NCBI RefSeq assembly: GCF_000013085.1
Contig: NC_007643.1
Location: 1,845,001 to 1,909,000 of the forward strand
DNA: 64,000 nucleotides
DNA from: Rhodospirillum rubrum ATCC 11170
GTDB lineage: Bacteria > Pseudomonadota > Alphaproteobacteria > Rhodospirillales > Rhodospirillaceae
Direction: 5' to 3'
The position numbers and the translations under genes were made by a program. Below, in pieces: positions 10,650 to 19,800 of this stretch. The notes under the pieces are model-generated. The model was not told the origin of the DNA, ran no database searches, and worked only from the letters and a program-made list of their open reading frames with translations. How positions within the stretch are numbered: the first letter of the stretch is position 1; the number at the start of each line of letters is the position of its first letter.

Positions 10650-10956
10650 GAAAGGGCGGGTCTCTTGAAAGATCCCGCCCAGCCCCTCGTGCCTCGATAC
10701 CCGGCCTTTGGCCGGGAAGCGTGGTATGAACCGGATCCTGTCCCCGGGACCGGTTACCCCTATCCGGTCCACCCCAAAGGGGGGACCCGACGTTCTTGAC
10801 ACCGGCATGCCGGTGTACTGATGTGTGCCCGGCGAGCATTTTCGCTCTTGTCGGGACTTCGCCTCGCACCGTCGTTAAACGACGGTTGCCTCCCTAAACC
10901 CAGGCCGTAGTGAACATGAACACTGTTTCACATTGGCCCCCTTTTTTGCAAAAGTG
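10650..10956 (-). ncRNA. Candidate structured non-coding RNA, about 300 nt
   Basis: No convincing protein frame covers this stretch, but it is dense in exact hairpins: 10869-10885 (CCGTCG/CGACGG), 10828-10855 (CCCGGCGAGC with GCTC and GTCGGG), 10799-10816 (ACACCGGCATGCCGGTGT), 10766-10787 (GGTCC-CCCC with GGGG-GGACC), 10731-10767 (CCGGAT/ATCCGG) and 10700-10716 (CCCGGCC-TTT-GGCCGGG). On the minus strand the last hairpin (10680-10654, GGGCGGG/CCCGCCC) is followed by TTTCCTT, like an intrinsic terminator, and a sigma70-like promoter lies at 10991-10963. Strand and ends are therefore inferred. I do not recognise it as tmRNA, RNase P RNA, SRP RNA or 6S RNA. A transposon-associated (omega/HEARO-type) RNA or a long leader are alternatives. 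Confidence 0.45.
10654..10680 (-). terminator. Terminator-like hairpin at the 3' end of the candidate RNA
   Basis: Seven G-C pairs (GGGCGGG/CCCGCCC) extended by TCT/AGA with one bulged base. On the minus strand the stem is followed by TTTCCTT; on the plus strand it is followed by AGCCCC. It therefore fits a minus-strand intrinsic terminator better, although the T-tract is interrupted. Confidence 0.4.
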
Positions 10957-10962
10957 TTTAGC

Positions 10963-10991
10963 ACCATACGCACAGGCGGTGACCGTGTCAC
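10963..10991 (-). promoter_or_regulatory. Sigma70-like promoter for the candidate RNA
   Basis: On the minus strand GTGACA (10991-10986) and TATGGT (10968-10963) are separated by exactly 17 bases, giving a predicted start near 10956. An imperfect palindrome GTGAA...TTTCAC with two copies of TGAACA lies just downstream at 10910-10931 and could be an operator. Confidence 0.4.
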
Positions 10992-11116
10992 GCAAAATTT
11001 GCGGCGTAATCACGGCGGAAACCCGGGTTTATTGGCGCCTTCAAAATGGTCATTCGGGGTGTCATGCTCAAAAAATGGGTAGTCGTTCGCCCGGCTTCCA
11101 GCAAAGGGGAGGTGAC

Positions 11117-11668
11117 ATGAATAACGCAACCGAATGTGGCGCGGTTGTACATGCGGAAGGATGGGGTGATTGGCTCCAAGGTCTTGCCCTCGCCCTGGCA
11201 ATGCTGCTTTGCGGTGGATTGTTTTTCCCCGCCCAGGCCCAGGACCCGACCAACCCCTGGCTGACCCCGAGCCGGCCCAGCCCGGAGGAGCCGCCCTTGC
11301 GCAAGGTGCTCAATATCACCGAGAGCGACTGCCGGCGGCTAACCGCCCATTACCCCGAACCGGGGGTGGCCTATGAGGCGGGCCACGATGTCAACGGCCG
11401 GCCGGTGGTCGGCGCCGATCTCGAGGATTATTCGGCCCTGACCGGCGGGGTGGAGCGGGGGTTCTCGTTCCAGATCGCCATCGATCCCTTCGCCCAGGCG
11501 GGGATGACGCCGCCGGCCGCCTTTCAGTCGCCCTCGATCTATATCGGCCGGCTTGATTACGATGTCGCCTCCGGTCAGGCGATGATGAATGGCCGCCCCT
11601 TGGACAACGGCGCCGGCGCCGTCATCGCCCAGGCCTGCCGCGAGCATGGGCGGGGTCGTTCCCGCTGA
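11117..11668 (+). CDS. Exported protein of unknown function
   Basis: 183 residues. The N-terminus has a hydrophobic core (LQGLALALAMLLCGGLFF) ending in the signal-peptidase-like site PAQAQ at about residue 42, so the mature protein is probably periplasmic. The mature part starts with a Pro-rich segment (DPTNPWLTPSRPSPEEPP), then a single Cys-containing block ESDCRRLTAHYPEPGVAYEAG, an acidic middle and a segment SIYIGRLDYDV. I do not recognise a family. The ATG at 11117 has AGGGGAGGTG upstream. It is followed after about 100 bases by proS, which has its own promoter-like sequence. Confidence 0.75.
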   Translation: MNNATECGAVVHAEGWGDWLQGLALALAMLLCGGLFFPAQAQDPTNPWLTPSRPSPEEPPLRKVLNITESDCRRLTAHYPEPGVAYEAGHDVNGRPVVGADLEDYSALTGGVERGFSFQIAIDPFAQAGMTPPAAFQSPSIYIGRLDYDVASGQAMMNGRPLDNGAGAVIAQACREHGRGRSR

Positions 11669-11681
11669 TGCTTTGAGCGCC

Positions 11682-11710
11682 TTGGAAACCGCACGATCAA
11701 GGACTAGAGT
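11682..11710 (+). promoter_or_regulatory. Sigma70-like promoter upstream of proS
   Basis: TTGGAA (11682-11687) and TAGAGT (11705-11710) separated by 17 bases; the predicted transcript would start about 50 bases before the proS ATG. Position and spacing support it; the hexamers are each four of six matches to consensus. Confidence 0.4.
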
Positions 11711-11767
11711 GCGCCTTCCTTTCGCCCCGCCGTTTTTGTGACGACCCCTCTCGGATAGAAATCAACC

Positions 11768-13075
11768 ATGCGCCTGTCCCGCTTTTTGCTGCCCACCCTC
11801 AAGGAAACCCCTTCCGAGGCGGAAATCGTCTCCCATCGGCTGATGCTGCGCGCCGGCATGATCCGCCAGCACGCCTCGGGCATCTATAACTGGCTGCCGC
11901 TGGGTCTGCGCGTGCTGCGCAAGATCGAACAGGTGGTGCGCGAGGAACAGGATGCGACCGGCGCCCAGGAAATCCTGATGCCGACCATCCAGTCGGCCGA
12001 TCTGTGGCGCGAAAGCGGGCGCTATGACGATTACGGCAAGGAAATGCTGCGCATCGTCGACCGCCACGAGCGCGACATGCTCTATGGCCCCACCCACGAA
12101 GAGGTGGCGACCGATGTCTTCCGCAAGAATGTCAAAAGCTACCGCGCCCTGCCGCAGAACCTCTATCAGATCCAGTGGAAGTTCCGCGACGAGGTGCGCC
12201 CGCGCTTTGGCGTGATGCGCGGCCGCGAATTCCTGATGAAGGACAATTACTCCTTCGATCTGACCTATGAGGGCGCCCGGCACTCCTACAACAAGATGTT
12301 CGTGGCCTATCTGCGCACCTTCGCCCGCCTGGGGCTGAAGGCGATCCCGATGGCGGCCGATACCGGCCCGATCGGCGGCAAGCTCAGCCATGAATTCATC
12401 ATCCTGGCCGATACGGGCGAAAGCGCCGTGTTCTGCCATCGCGACCTGCTCGACAAGCCCGCCCCCGAGAATGTCGATTACGACTCCGACCTTCAGCCGC
12501 TGGTCGATTCCTGGACCAGCCTCTATGCCGCCACCGACGAGATGCACCGTCCCGACCATGGCGTGCCCGAAGGCGATCTGGTCAGCGCCCGGGGTATCGA
12601 GGTCGGCCATATCTTCCATTTCGGCACCAAATATTCGGCGCCGATGGGCGCCACCGTCACCGCGCCCGATGGCTCGAGCCAAGCGGTGTTCATGGGGTCT
12701 TACGGCATCGGCGTGTCGCGTCTGGTCGCCGGCATCATCGAAGCCAGCCACGATGACAACGGCATCATCTGGCCCGATGGTGTCGCCCCCTTCGATATCG
12801 GCGTGATCAACCTCAAGGTCGGCGACGCCGCCACCGATGGCGTCTGCGCCGATCTTTATGGCCGTCTGCGCGCGGCCGGCAAGGACGTGCTGTTTGACGA
12901 TACCGACGACCGCGCCGGCGCCAAATTCGCCACCATGGATCTGATCGGCCTGCCCTGGCAGGTGATCGCCGGACCCAAGGGCGTGGCCAAGGGCATGGTC
13001 GAGTTGAAGGAACGGGCCACCGGCGAACGCCACGAACTGTCGATCGACAGCGCCCTGGCCAAGCTTCTCGGCTGA
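11768..13075 (+). CDS. proS: Prolyl-tRNA synthetase
   Basis: Class IIa aminoacyl-tRNA synthetase charging tRNA-Pro. At 435 residues it is the short alphaproteobacterial form, lacking the roughly 180-residue editing insertion of the E. coli-type enzyme. Motif 1 region ([20 protein letters not shown]), motif 2 ([20 protein letters not shown]) and motif 3 ([16 protein letters not shown]) are visible, followed by an anticodon-binding domain from about residue 340. Clearance of mischarged Ala-tRNA-Pro would need a separate editing protein; none is visible in the window. The start ATG 11768 gives the family N-terminus [15 protein letters not shown]. Confidence 0.97.
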   Translation: MRLSRFLLPTLKETPSEAEIVSHRLMLRAGMIRQHASGIYNWLPLGLRVLRKIEQVVREEQDATGAQEILMPTIQSADLWRESGRYDDYGKEMLRIVDRHERDMLYGPTHEEVATDVFRKNVKSYRALPQNLYQIQWKFRDEVRPRFGVMRGREFLMKDNYSFDLTYEGARHSYNKMFVAYLRTFARLGLKAIPMAADTGPIGGKLSHEFIILADTGESAVFCHRDLLDKPAPENVDYDSDLQPLVDSWTSLYAATDEMHRPDHGVPEGDLVSARGIEVGHIFHFGTKYSAPMGATVTAPDGSSQAVFMGSYGIGVSRLVAGIIEASHDDNGIIWPDGVAPFDIGVINLKVGDAATDGVCADLYGRLRAAGKDVLFDDTDDRAGAKFATMDLIGLPWQVIAGPKGVAKGMVELKERATGERHELSIDSALAKLLG

Positions 13076-13176
13076 TCGTTCAAGGGGCGCGGCGCGCGAC
13101 ACCGGCGAGCCCGGTTTTTCGAAAGTGTGCCGCCCCCTGTTTGCGACTTGTGGATCAAACCAACGGGACGAAGGCG

Positions 13177-13806
13177 ATGGATGTCGCGATCCTGCTATAC
13201 GACGGGCTGACGCCGCTTGATGCGATCGGTCCCTTCGATGTGCTGGGCAAACTGCCGCGCGCCCGGGTGCGCACGGTGGGTATCGAGCGCGGCAATGTGC
13301 ATTCGCGCGGGGTCTCGCTGACCCTGCACGCCGATAACGCCCTGACCGAGGTCAACGCCCCCGATGTGGTGGTGGTGCCGGGCGGGGCGGGGGCCGATGA
13401 ACTGGCCCATGATCCGATGATCCGCGCTTGGTTGCGCAAGGTGGTGCCAACCAGCCGGGCGGTGTTGTCGGTCTCCACCGGATCGCTGATCCTGGCCGGG
13501 GCCGGGGTGCTGGAGGGCCGCGAGGCGACCACCCATTGGCGGGCCCTTGACCTGCTGGCCGGGTTTGGCGTGCGCACCAAGCCCGAACGCATCGTGACCG
13601 ATGGCACGATCACCACGGCGGCCACGGCCGCCGCCGGCCTCGATGCCTCCTTCCTGATCGCCGAACGGCTTTGCGGCCGGGCGGTGGCCGAGGCCATTCA
13701 GCTTTTGATCGGCTATGATCCCGAACCGCCGCTAGCCGCCGGAGACCTGTTCAAGGCCCCGGCGGAGCGCATCACCCTGGCTCGCACCGGATTGGCCCAC
13801 CCATGA
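13177..13806 (+). CDS. DJ-1/PfpI-family protein with Ser at the nucleophile position
   Basis: A 209-residue type-1 glutamine-amidotransferase-like protein of the DJ-1/PfpI superfamily, closest in layout to isonitrile-hydratase/ThiJ-like members: MDVAILLYDGLTPLDAIGPFDVL at the start, VVVPGGAGADEL in the middle and EGREATTHWRALDLLAGFG after the elbow. At the nucleophile elbow the usual Cys is replaced: the sequence reads SVSTGSLILAGAGVL with Ser100, where relatives have SVCTG. The cysteine-based chemistry is thus probably lost or altered. The ATG at 13177 is preceded by GGGACGAAGG; an in-frame TTG at 13141 is less likely. The stop overlaps the lolC ATG (ATGA), suggesting coupling. Confidence 0.85.
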   Translation: MDVAILLYDGLTPLDAIGPFDVLGKLPRARVRTVGIERGNVHSRGVSLTLHADNALTEVNAPDVVVVPGGAGADELAHDPMIRAWLRKVVPTSRAVLSVSTGSLILAGAGVLEGREATTHWRALDLLAGFGVRTKPERIVTDGTITTAATAAAGLDASFLIAERLCGRAVAEAIQLLIGYDPEPPLAAGDLFKAPAERITLARTGLAHP

Positions 13807-15056
13807 TCTTCAACGCCTTTGAACGGATGATGGCCGGCCGCTACCTGCGGGCCCGGCGCAAGGAAGGCTTCGTTTCGGTGATCGCCGGATTTTCCCTGGC
13901 CGGCATCGGCCTGGGGGTGGCGACGCTGATCATCGTCATGGCGGTGATGAACGGCTTCCGCGAGGATCTGATGGGCCGGATCTTCGGCCTGAACGGCCAT
14001 CTCACCGTTCTTGGGCAATACGACGTGATGATGGATTACGACCGCGCCACCGATATCATTCGCGGCATTCCCGGGGTGCGGGCGGTGACGCCGACGGTTG
14101 AAGGGCAGGTGATGCTGACCGACAACGGCCGCTCGGTCGGCGGGCTGGTGCGCGGCGTGCGCCCCGAAGACCTGCGCCAGCGGCCGATGCTGGCCAATGC
14201 GGTGATCGCCGGCTCGCTCGATGATCTGCGCGGCCAGGATTCGATCATGATCGGCAATCGTCTGGCCGAGAATTTCGGGCTGCGGGTTGGCGACAAGCTG
14301 ACCCTGGTTTCGCCCAAGGGCAAGGTGACGGCCATGGGCACCGTGCCCCGGGTGCGCGCCTATACGGTGCGCGTTATCTTTTCCATCGGCATGAGCGAAT
14401 ACGACAGCAGCTTCGTCTTCCTGCCCCTTGAGGCCGCCCAAACCTATTTCCAGGTGCCGACCGAAGGCGTCAACCATCTGGAGGTGGTGGTCGACCATCC
14501 CGACCGGGTGGGCGAGGTGGCGGGCACCATCGCCTCGACCAATGGCCTGGGCGGCATCCGCCTGCGCGACTGGCGCCAGACCAACGCCACCTTCTTCAAT
14601 GCGCTGCAGGTCGAGCGCAACGTGATGTTCCTGATCCTGACCCTGATCATCGTCGTCGCCGCCTTCAATATCATCAGCGGCCTGATCATGCTGGTGAAGG
14701 ACAAGGGCCGCGATATCGCCATCTTGCGCACCATGGGCGCCTCGCGCGGGGCGATCATGCGCATCTTCTTCCTGGCCGGCGCCGCCGTCGGCGTGACCGG
14801 CACCCTGGCCGGCCTGCTGCTTGGCGTGCTGTTTTGCCAGAACATCGAAGCCATTCGTCAGGGCCTGCAAAGCCTGCTTGGCGTCGAATTGTTCAATGCC
14901 GAGATCTATTTCCTGGCGACGATGCCAGCGACCATGGACCCCCATGAGGTGATGAACGTCGTGCTGATGGCTTTGGGCCTGTCGTTCGCCGCCACCCTCT
15001 ATCCAGCATGGCGGGCGGCGCGCACCGATCCCGTGGAGGCCCTGCGCAATGAGTAA
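13803..15056 (+). CDS. lolC: Lipoprotein-releasing ABC transporter permease LolC/E
   Basis: Inner-membrane permease that with LolD extracts outer-membrane lipoproteins and passes them to LolA. 417 residues: cytoplasmic N-terminus, first membrane helix at about 29-51 ([20 protein letters not shown]), a large periplasmic domain, and a C-terminal FtsX domain with three helices from about residue 275. Only one permease gene accompanies lolD here, so a homodimeric LolC/E-type (LolF-like) transporter is likely. The start overlaps the upstream DJ-1 gene by 4 bases and the stop overlaps lolD by 8 bases. Confidence 0.94.
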   Translation: MIFNAFERMMAGRYLRARRKEGFVSVIAGFSLAGIGLGVATLIIVMAVMNGFREDLMGRIFGLNGHLTVLGQYDVMMDYDRATDIIRGIPGVRAVTPTVEGQVMLTDNGRSVGGLVRGVRPEDLRQRPMLANAVIAGSLDDLRGQDSIMIGNRLAENFGLRVGDKLTLVSPKGKVTAMGTVPRVRAYTVRVIFSIGMSEYDSSFVFLPLEAAQTYFQVPTEGVNHLEVVVDHPDRVGEVAGTIASTNGLGGIRLRDWRQTNATFFNALQVERNVMFLILTLIIVVAAFNIISGLIMLVKDKGRDIAILRTMGASRGAIMRIFFLAGAAVGVTGTLAGLLLGVLFCQNIEAIRQGLQSLLGVELFNAEIYFLATMPATMDPHEVMNVVLMALGLSFAATLYPAWRAARTDPVEALRNE

Positions 15057-15807
15057 GTCCCCTTCCGTCTCCAGTCCGCAGACCGCCCCCGGTCCGCAGA
15101 CCGCGCCCGGTCCGCAGGCCAGCAAGGTGCCGCAGGCGGCCTTGCGCTTGGATAAGGTCACCCGCTCGTTCAGCCAGGGCCGCGAGGTCCTCAACGTGCT
15201 GACCGGGGCCGATCTGGCCGTCAACCCGGGCGAGATCGTCGCCCTGGTCGGGCCCTCGGGGGCGGGAAAATCCACGCTTTTGCAGATTTGCGGGCTTTTG
15301 GAAAAACCCACGGCTGGCGAGGTGCGGATCGGCGGCATCAGCTGCGGCCAATTGTCCGAGGATCGCCGCACCCTGTTGCGCCGCGATCACTTGGGCTTCG
15401 TCTATCAGTACCACCACCTGCTGCCCGAGTTCTCGGCGGCCGAGAATATCGTCGTGCCGCAGATGATCGCCGGGATCGGCCGCAAGCCGGCCCTGGCGCG
15501 GGCGGCCGAGCTTCTGGCCAAGATGGGGCTTTCTGAGCGCCAGGACCACCGGCCGGGCCAGCTTTCGGGCGGCGAGCAACAGCGGGTGGCGATTTGCCGG
15601 GCTTTGGCCAACCGCCCCAAGCTGCTGCTGGCCGACGAGCCGACCGGCAACCTTGACCCCAATACGGCCGAGCGGGTATTCCAGGCCCTGCTCGATCTGG
15701 TGCGGGGCGAGGGGTTGGCGGCCCTGATCGCCACCCATAATCCCGATCTGGCGCGGCGCATGGACCGCATCGTCACCTTGCGCGAGGGCAAGGTGGTGGC
15801 CGCCTGA
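15049..15807 (+). CDS. lolD: Lipoprotein-releasing ABC transporter ATP-binding protein LolD
   Basis: ATPase of the lipoprotein-releasing complex, 252 residues. Walker A is GPSGAGKST, the Q-loop region is [12 protein letters not shown] (a characteristic LolD stretch), the signature is LSGGEQQR and Walker B is [13 protein letters not shown]. Before the ABC domain there is an extra N-terminal segment of about 25 residues with a short repeat, [16 protein letters not shown], caused by a tandem 18-base repeat at 15073-15119. Translation is probably coupled to lolC through the 8-base overlap. Confidence 0.95.
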   Translation: MSKSPSVSSPQTAPGPQTAPGPQASKVPQAALRLDKVTRSFSQGREVLNVLTGADLAVNPGEIVALVGPSGAGKSTLLQICGLLEKPTAGEVRIGGISCGQLSEDRRTLLRRDHLGFVYQYHHLLPEFSAAENIVVPQMIAGIGRKPALARAAELLAKMGLSERQDHRPGQLSGGEQQRVAICRALANRPKLLLADEPTGNLDPNTAERVFQALLDLVRGEGLAALIATHNPDLARRMDRIVTLREGKVVAA

Positions 15808-15828
15808 TTATTGGTTTGGGAGCATGGG

Positions 15829-16266
15829 GTGACATTAAGGATCAGAGCGGCCGAGCCGGCCGATGTCGGGGCCATCTTTCAGGTGCGGACCGCGGTTACC
15901 GAGAATAGTCTGACGATCGCCCAACTCACCGAAATGGGGATCACGACCGCCTCGATCACCGCGATGATCATCGAAAGCCCCTGTGCCTGGGTGGCGGTGG
16001 AGGGCGAGCGCGTCGTTGGCTTTTCCATGGCCGATCTGGAGGACGGGTCGCTGTTCGCCGCCTTCGTCCTGCCGTCCTACGAAGGCAGAGGCCTTGGCAA
16101 GCGGCTGGTCCAAGCCGCCGAGGCCGCCCTGTTCGCACGCCACCGCGTCGTTTGGCTTGAAACGGGCAAAACAACCCGCGCGGCGGGTTTTTATCGCCAC
16201 CTGGGCTGGGCGAACGAAACCGATCATGGGGACGGCGATATCCGCTTGGAAAAATCGCGCCCCTGA
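15829..16266 (+). CDS. GNAT-family N-acetyltransferase
   Basis: 145 residues from GTG 15829, which gives the typical N-terminus [16 protein letters not shown]; an in-frame TTG at 15811 is the alternative. The acetyl-CoA-binding motif A is [18 protein letters not shown] near residues 80-97. The substrate cannot be deduced. It follows lolD by 21 bases and is itself followed by a second, only distantly similar, GNAT gene, so the pair may be the tail of the lolCD transcript. Confidence 0.85.
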   Translation: MTLRIRAAEPADVGAIFQVRTAVTENSLTIAQLTEMGITTASITAMIIESPCAWVAVEGERVVGFSMADLEDGSLFAAFVLPSYEGRGLGKRLVQAAEAALFARHRVVWLETGKTTRAAGFYRHLGWANETDHGDGDIRLEKSRP

Positions 16267-16312
16267 TGTCCGCCTCGGCGGCCTGTTCGTCGCCCTGATC
16301 CCCGGGTGAGTC

Positions 16313-16765
16313 ATGAATAATCCCAGTCTCTCGATCCGCGCCTATGACGGGGCGGCCGATCTGTCCAGGCTCTCGACCATTTGGTTCGAGGCCTCGCTTC
16401 AGGCCCATGCCTTCATTGGCGAAAAGCGCCTGCGCGAGCAACGGCGCCTTATCGAGGAAATCTACCTGCCAAAGGCGGAAACCTGGGTGGCCTGTTCGGG
16501 GGGGAGCGCCGTGGGCTTCATCAGTCTGCTCGATACGTTCATCGGCGGCCTGTTCGTCGCCCCGGACCAGCAGGGGCGGGGCATCGGCAAAGCCCTTGTC
16601 GCCCATGCCTTGGCGCGGACAGGAGAGCTGCGGCTGGAGGTTTATACGGCCAACCAGCAGGCGTTTTCCTTCTACACCAGCCTCGGATTTAAGGAACTCT
16701 CGCGCAGGGCCGAGGATGACGAGGGCATGCCGTTCGAGAATGCCGCTTTGCGCCTGACGCTCTGA
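16313..16765 (+). CDS. GNAT-family N-acetyltransferase
   Basis: 150 residues. Motif A is VAPDQQGRGIGKALVAHAL near residues 83-101, and the ending FYTSLGFKELSRRAEDDEGMP matches the common motif B and C-terminus of YjaB/YhbS-like acetyltransferases. The N-terminus LSIRAYDGAADLSRLSTIWFEAS resembles small-molecule acetyltransferases. Substrate unknown. ATG at 16313 with GGTGAG upstream. It lies 76 bases before dnaE with no clear terminator in between. Confidence 0.87.
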   Translation: MNNPSLSIRAYDGAADLSRLSTIWFEASLQAHAFIGEKRLREQRRLIEEIYLPKAETWVACSGGSAVGFISLLDTFIGGLFVAPDQQGRGIGKALVAHALARTGELRLEVYTANQQAFSFYTSLGFKELSRRAEDDEGMPFENAALRLTL

Positions 16766-16841
16766 CACGGCCGCCTAAGGCGGGCGTGTTCGCCAAGCGT
16801 TCCCGCTGACAAAGGCCGCCGATCCGTGGCATGGTTGGCCC

Positions 16842-19800
16842 ATGCCCGATCCATCCCCCGCTTCGTCCGCCCTCGCCGGCGGCTCCCCCGCGAATGGCTT
16901 TGTCCATCTGCGGGTTCACACCGCGCTCTCGATGTCCGAGGGGGCGATCCAGGTCAAGGCGCTGGTTAAGCTCTGCGCCAAGATGGGAATGCCCGCCGTC
17001 GCCATCACCGACAGCGGCAATCTGTTCGGCGCCCTTGAGCTTTCGGTTACGGCCTGCGACATGGGCGTTCAGCCGATCATCGGCTGCCAGATCGCCGTGC
17101 GCAACGAAGAGGTGCGCGAGCGCGGATTTGGCGCCGGGCGCGATCTGCGTGCGCCCGATCCCGATGCCGTGGTGCTGCTGGCCAAGAACGCCAGCGGCTA
17201 TGCCAATCTGATGAAGATCGTCTCGCGCTCCTTCATCGAAGGCGACGGCAGCGAGGCGCCCCAGGTGCGGCTGGCCGATATCGAGGCCCTGAACGACGGG
17301 CTGATCTTGCTGACCGGCGGCGTTGGCGGGCCCTTGGGGCGGCTGCTGCGCGAGGGCCGGCGCGACGAGGCCGCCGCCATCCTCGCCCGCCACAAGGAGC
17401 ATTTCGGCGACCGCGTCTATGTCGAGATCCAGCGCCATGGCATGGCCGATGAAGACCGCATCGAAGCCGATCTGATCGATCTGGCCTATGCCCAAAACGT
17501 CGCGCTGGTCGCCACCAACGAGCCCTATTACCCCGACCGCGCCATGTTCGAAGCCCATGACGTGCTGATCTGCATGCAGCAGAAAACCGTCATCGGCGAT
17601 GAGACCCGGCGGCGGCTGACCCCTGAGCATTATTTCAAGCCGGCCAACGAGATGCGGGCCTTGTTCGCCGATCTGCCCGAGGCGGTGGACAACACCCTGG
17701 TGATCGCCAAACGCTGCGCGGTGATGAGCGAGAAGCGCAAGCCGATCCTGCCCCACAGCCCGGCGGTCAAGGGGCGGACCGAAGCCGAGGCGCTTTGCGC
17801 CATGGCCGAGGAAGGCCTGGATAAGCGCCTGGAAAAGCACGTTTATCGCGAAGGCATGAGCGAGGCCGAGCGGATCGAGATCGCCAAGCCCTATCGCGAG
17901 CGCCTAGCCTATGAGCTTGATGTCATCATCAAGATGGGCTTCCCCGGCTATTTCCTGATCGTGGCCGATTTCATCCAATGGGCCAAGGACGCCGATATCC
18001 CGGTGGGTCCGGGGCGTGGGTCGGGGGCGGGATCGTGCGTGGCCTGGGCCCTGACCATCACCGACCTTGACCCCTTGCGCTTCAGCTTGCTGTTCGAGCG
18101 GTTCTTGAACCCCGAACGCGTGTCGATGCCCGACTTCGATATCGACTTCTGCCAGGACCGCCGCGAAGAGGTCATCCGCTATGTTCAGCGGGAATACGGC
18201 TATGAGCGCGTCGCCCAGATCATCACCTTCGGCAAGCTGCAGGCCCGCGCCGTGCTGCGCTCGGTCGGCCGTGTCTTGCAGATGCCGCTCGGCTATGTCG
18301 ATAAGATCTGCAAGATGGTGCCCAATAATCCGGCCGCGCCCGTCACCCTCAAGGAAGCCATCGAGGCCGAGCCCCAGCTGCGCGATCTGCAGAAAAACGA
18401 CGAGATGGTCGCCCGCCTGCTTGATATCGGCATGAAGCTGGAGGGGCTCTATTCCCACGCCTCGACCCATGCGGCGGGTGTGGTGATCGGCGATCGTCCC
18501 CTTGATAATCTGGTCGCGCTCTACCGCGATCCCCATTCCGATATGCCCGTCACCCAGTTCAACATGAAATGGGTGGAGCAGGCCGGTCTGGTGAAATTCG
18601 ACTTCCTCGGCCTGAAAACGCTGACGGTCTTGCAGCATGCGGTGCGCCACATCGCCAAGCGCGGCATCACCGTCGATCTGCTTGACCTGCCTTTGGATGA
18701 CCGCCGGAGCTACGACATGCTGGGGCGCGGCGAGACCAGCGGCGTCTTCCAGCTTGAAAGTACGGGGATGCGCGACGTTCTGCGCAATATGAAGCCCGAT
18801 ACCCTGGAAGACATCGTCGCCATTGTCGCCCTCTACCGCCCGGGGCCGATGGACAATATCCCCAGCTACATCAAGCGCAAGAAGGGCGAGGAAGAGGTTG
18901 TCTATCTTCATGATTCCCTAGAGCCGATCCTCAAGGAAACCTATGGCATCCTGATTTATCAGGAACAGGTGATGCAGGCGGCCCAGATCATGGCCGGCTA
19001 TTCCCTGGGCGGCGCCGATCTGCTGCGCCGGGCCATGGGCAAGAAGATCAAGGCCGAGATGGATACCCAGCGCGCCCTGTTCGTCGAAGGGGCGGGCAAG
19101 CGCGGCACCTCGGAGGCCAAGGCCTCGGAGGTTTTCGACCAGATCGCCAAATTCGCCGGCTATGGCTTCAATAAATCCCATGCCGCCGCCTATGGGCTGG
19201 TCGCCTATCAAACCGCCTATCTGAAGGCCAACTACCCCGTCGAGTTCATGGCCGCCACCATGACCTATGACATGCACAACACCGACAAGCTGGCTGTTTT
19301 TAAAGGGGAATTGCGCCGCCTTGATATCCCCTTGCTGCCGCCGGACGTCAATCGCTCCTTTGCCGTTTTCGGCGTCGAGGACGGCGCGGTGCGCTATGCC
19401 CTGGGCGCGGTCAAGAACGTCGGCGCCGCGGCGATGGACGCCCTGGTCGCCGAACGCGAGGCCCGGGGACCGTTCAAGGATCTGGCCGATTTCGCCCGTC
19501 GCCTGGATGGCAAGGTCATCAACAAGCGTCTGCTCGAAAACCTGATCAAGGCCGGGGCGCTTGATAGCCTTGATGGCGATCGCGCCAAGCTGCTGGCCAA
19601 TGCCGATGTGCTGATGCGCCACGCCCAGGCCGCCGCCGAGGATCGGGCGTCCAACCAGTCGAGCCTGTTCGGAGGGGCCGGGGCGACCTCGGAACCGCCG
19701 ATGAAATTCCGCGCTTGCGCCGCCTGGACCATCACCGAGACCCTGGCCCATGAACGCGACGCCATGGGCTTCTATTTGTCGGCCCATCCCTTGGACATCT

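Larger units (their letters stand above)
10525..11116. other. Gene-free interval between VOC gene and exported protein
   Basis: About 590 bases without a supported protein gene. It contains the hairpin cluster at 10650-10956, its promoter, and an AT-richer stretch at 10905-11060 with runs such as CTTTTTTGCAAAAG. An ATG at 10910 is in frame with the exported protein, but the intervening 69 codons resemble no protein start and precede a much better start at 11117, so I treat them as untranslated. Confidence 0.6.

Noticed and set aside
10602-10869. Short open frames on both strands within the hairpin cluster
   Set aside because: They run through exact palindromes, have poor starts and Gly/Arg/Pro-rich shadow-like translations.
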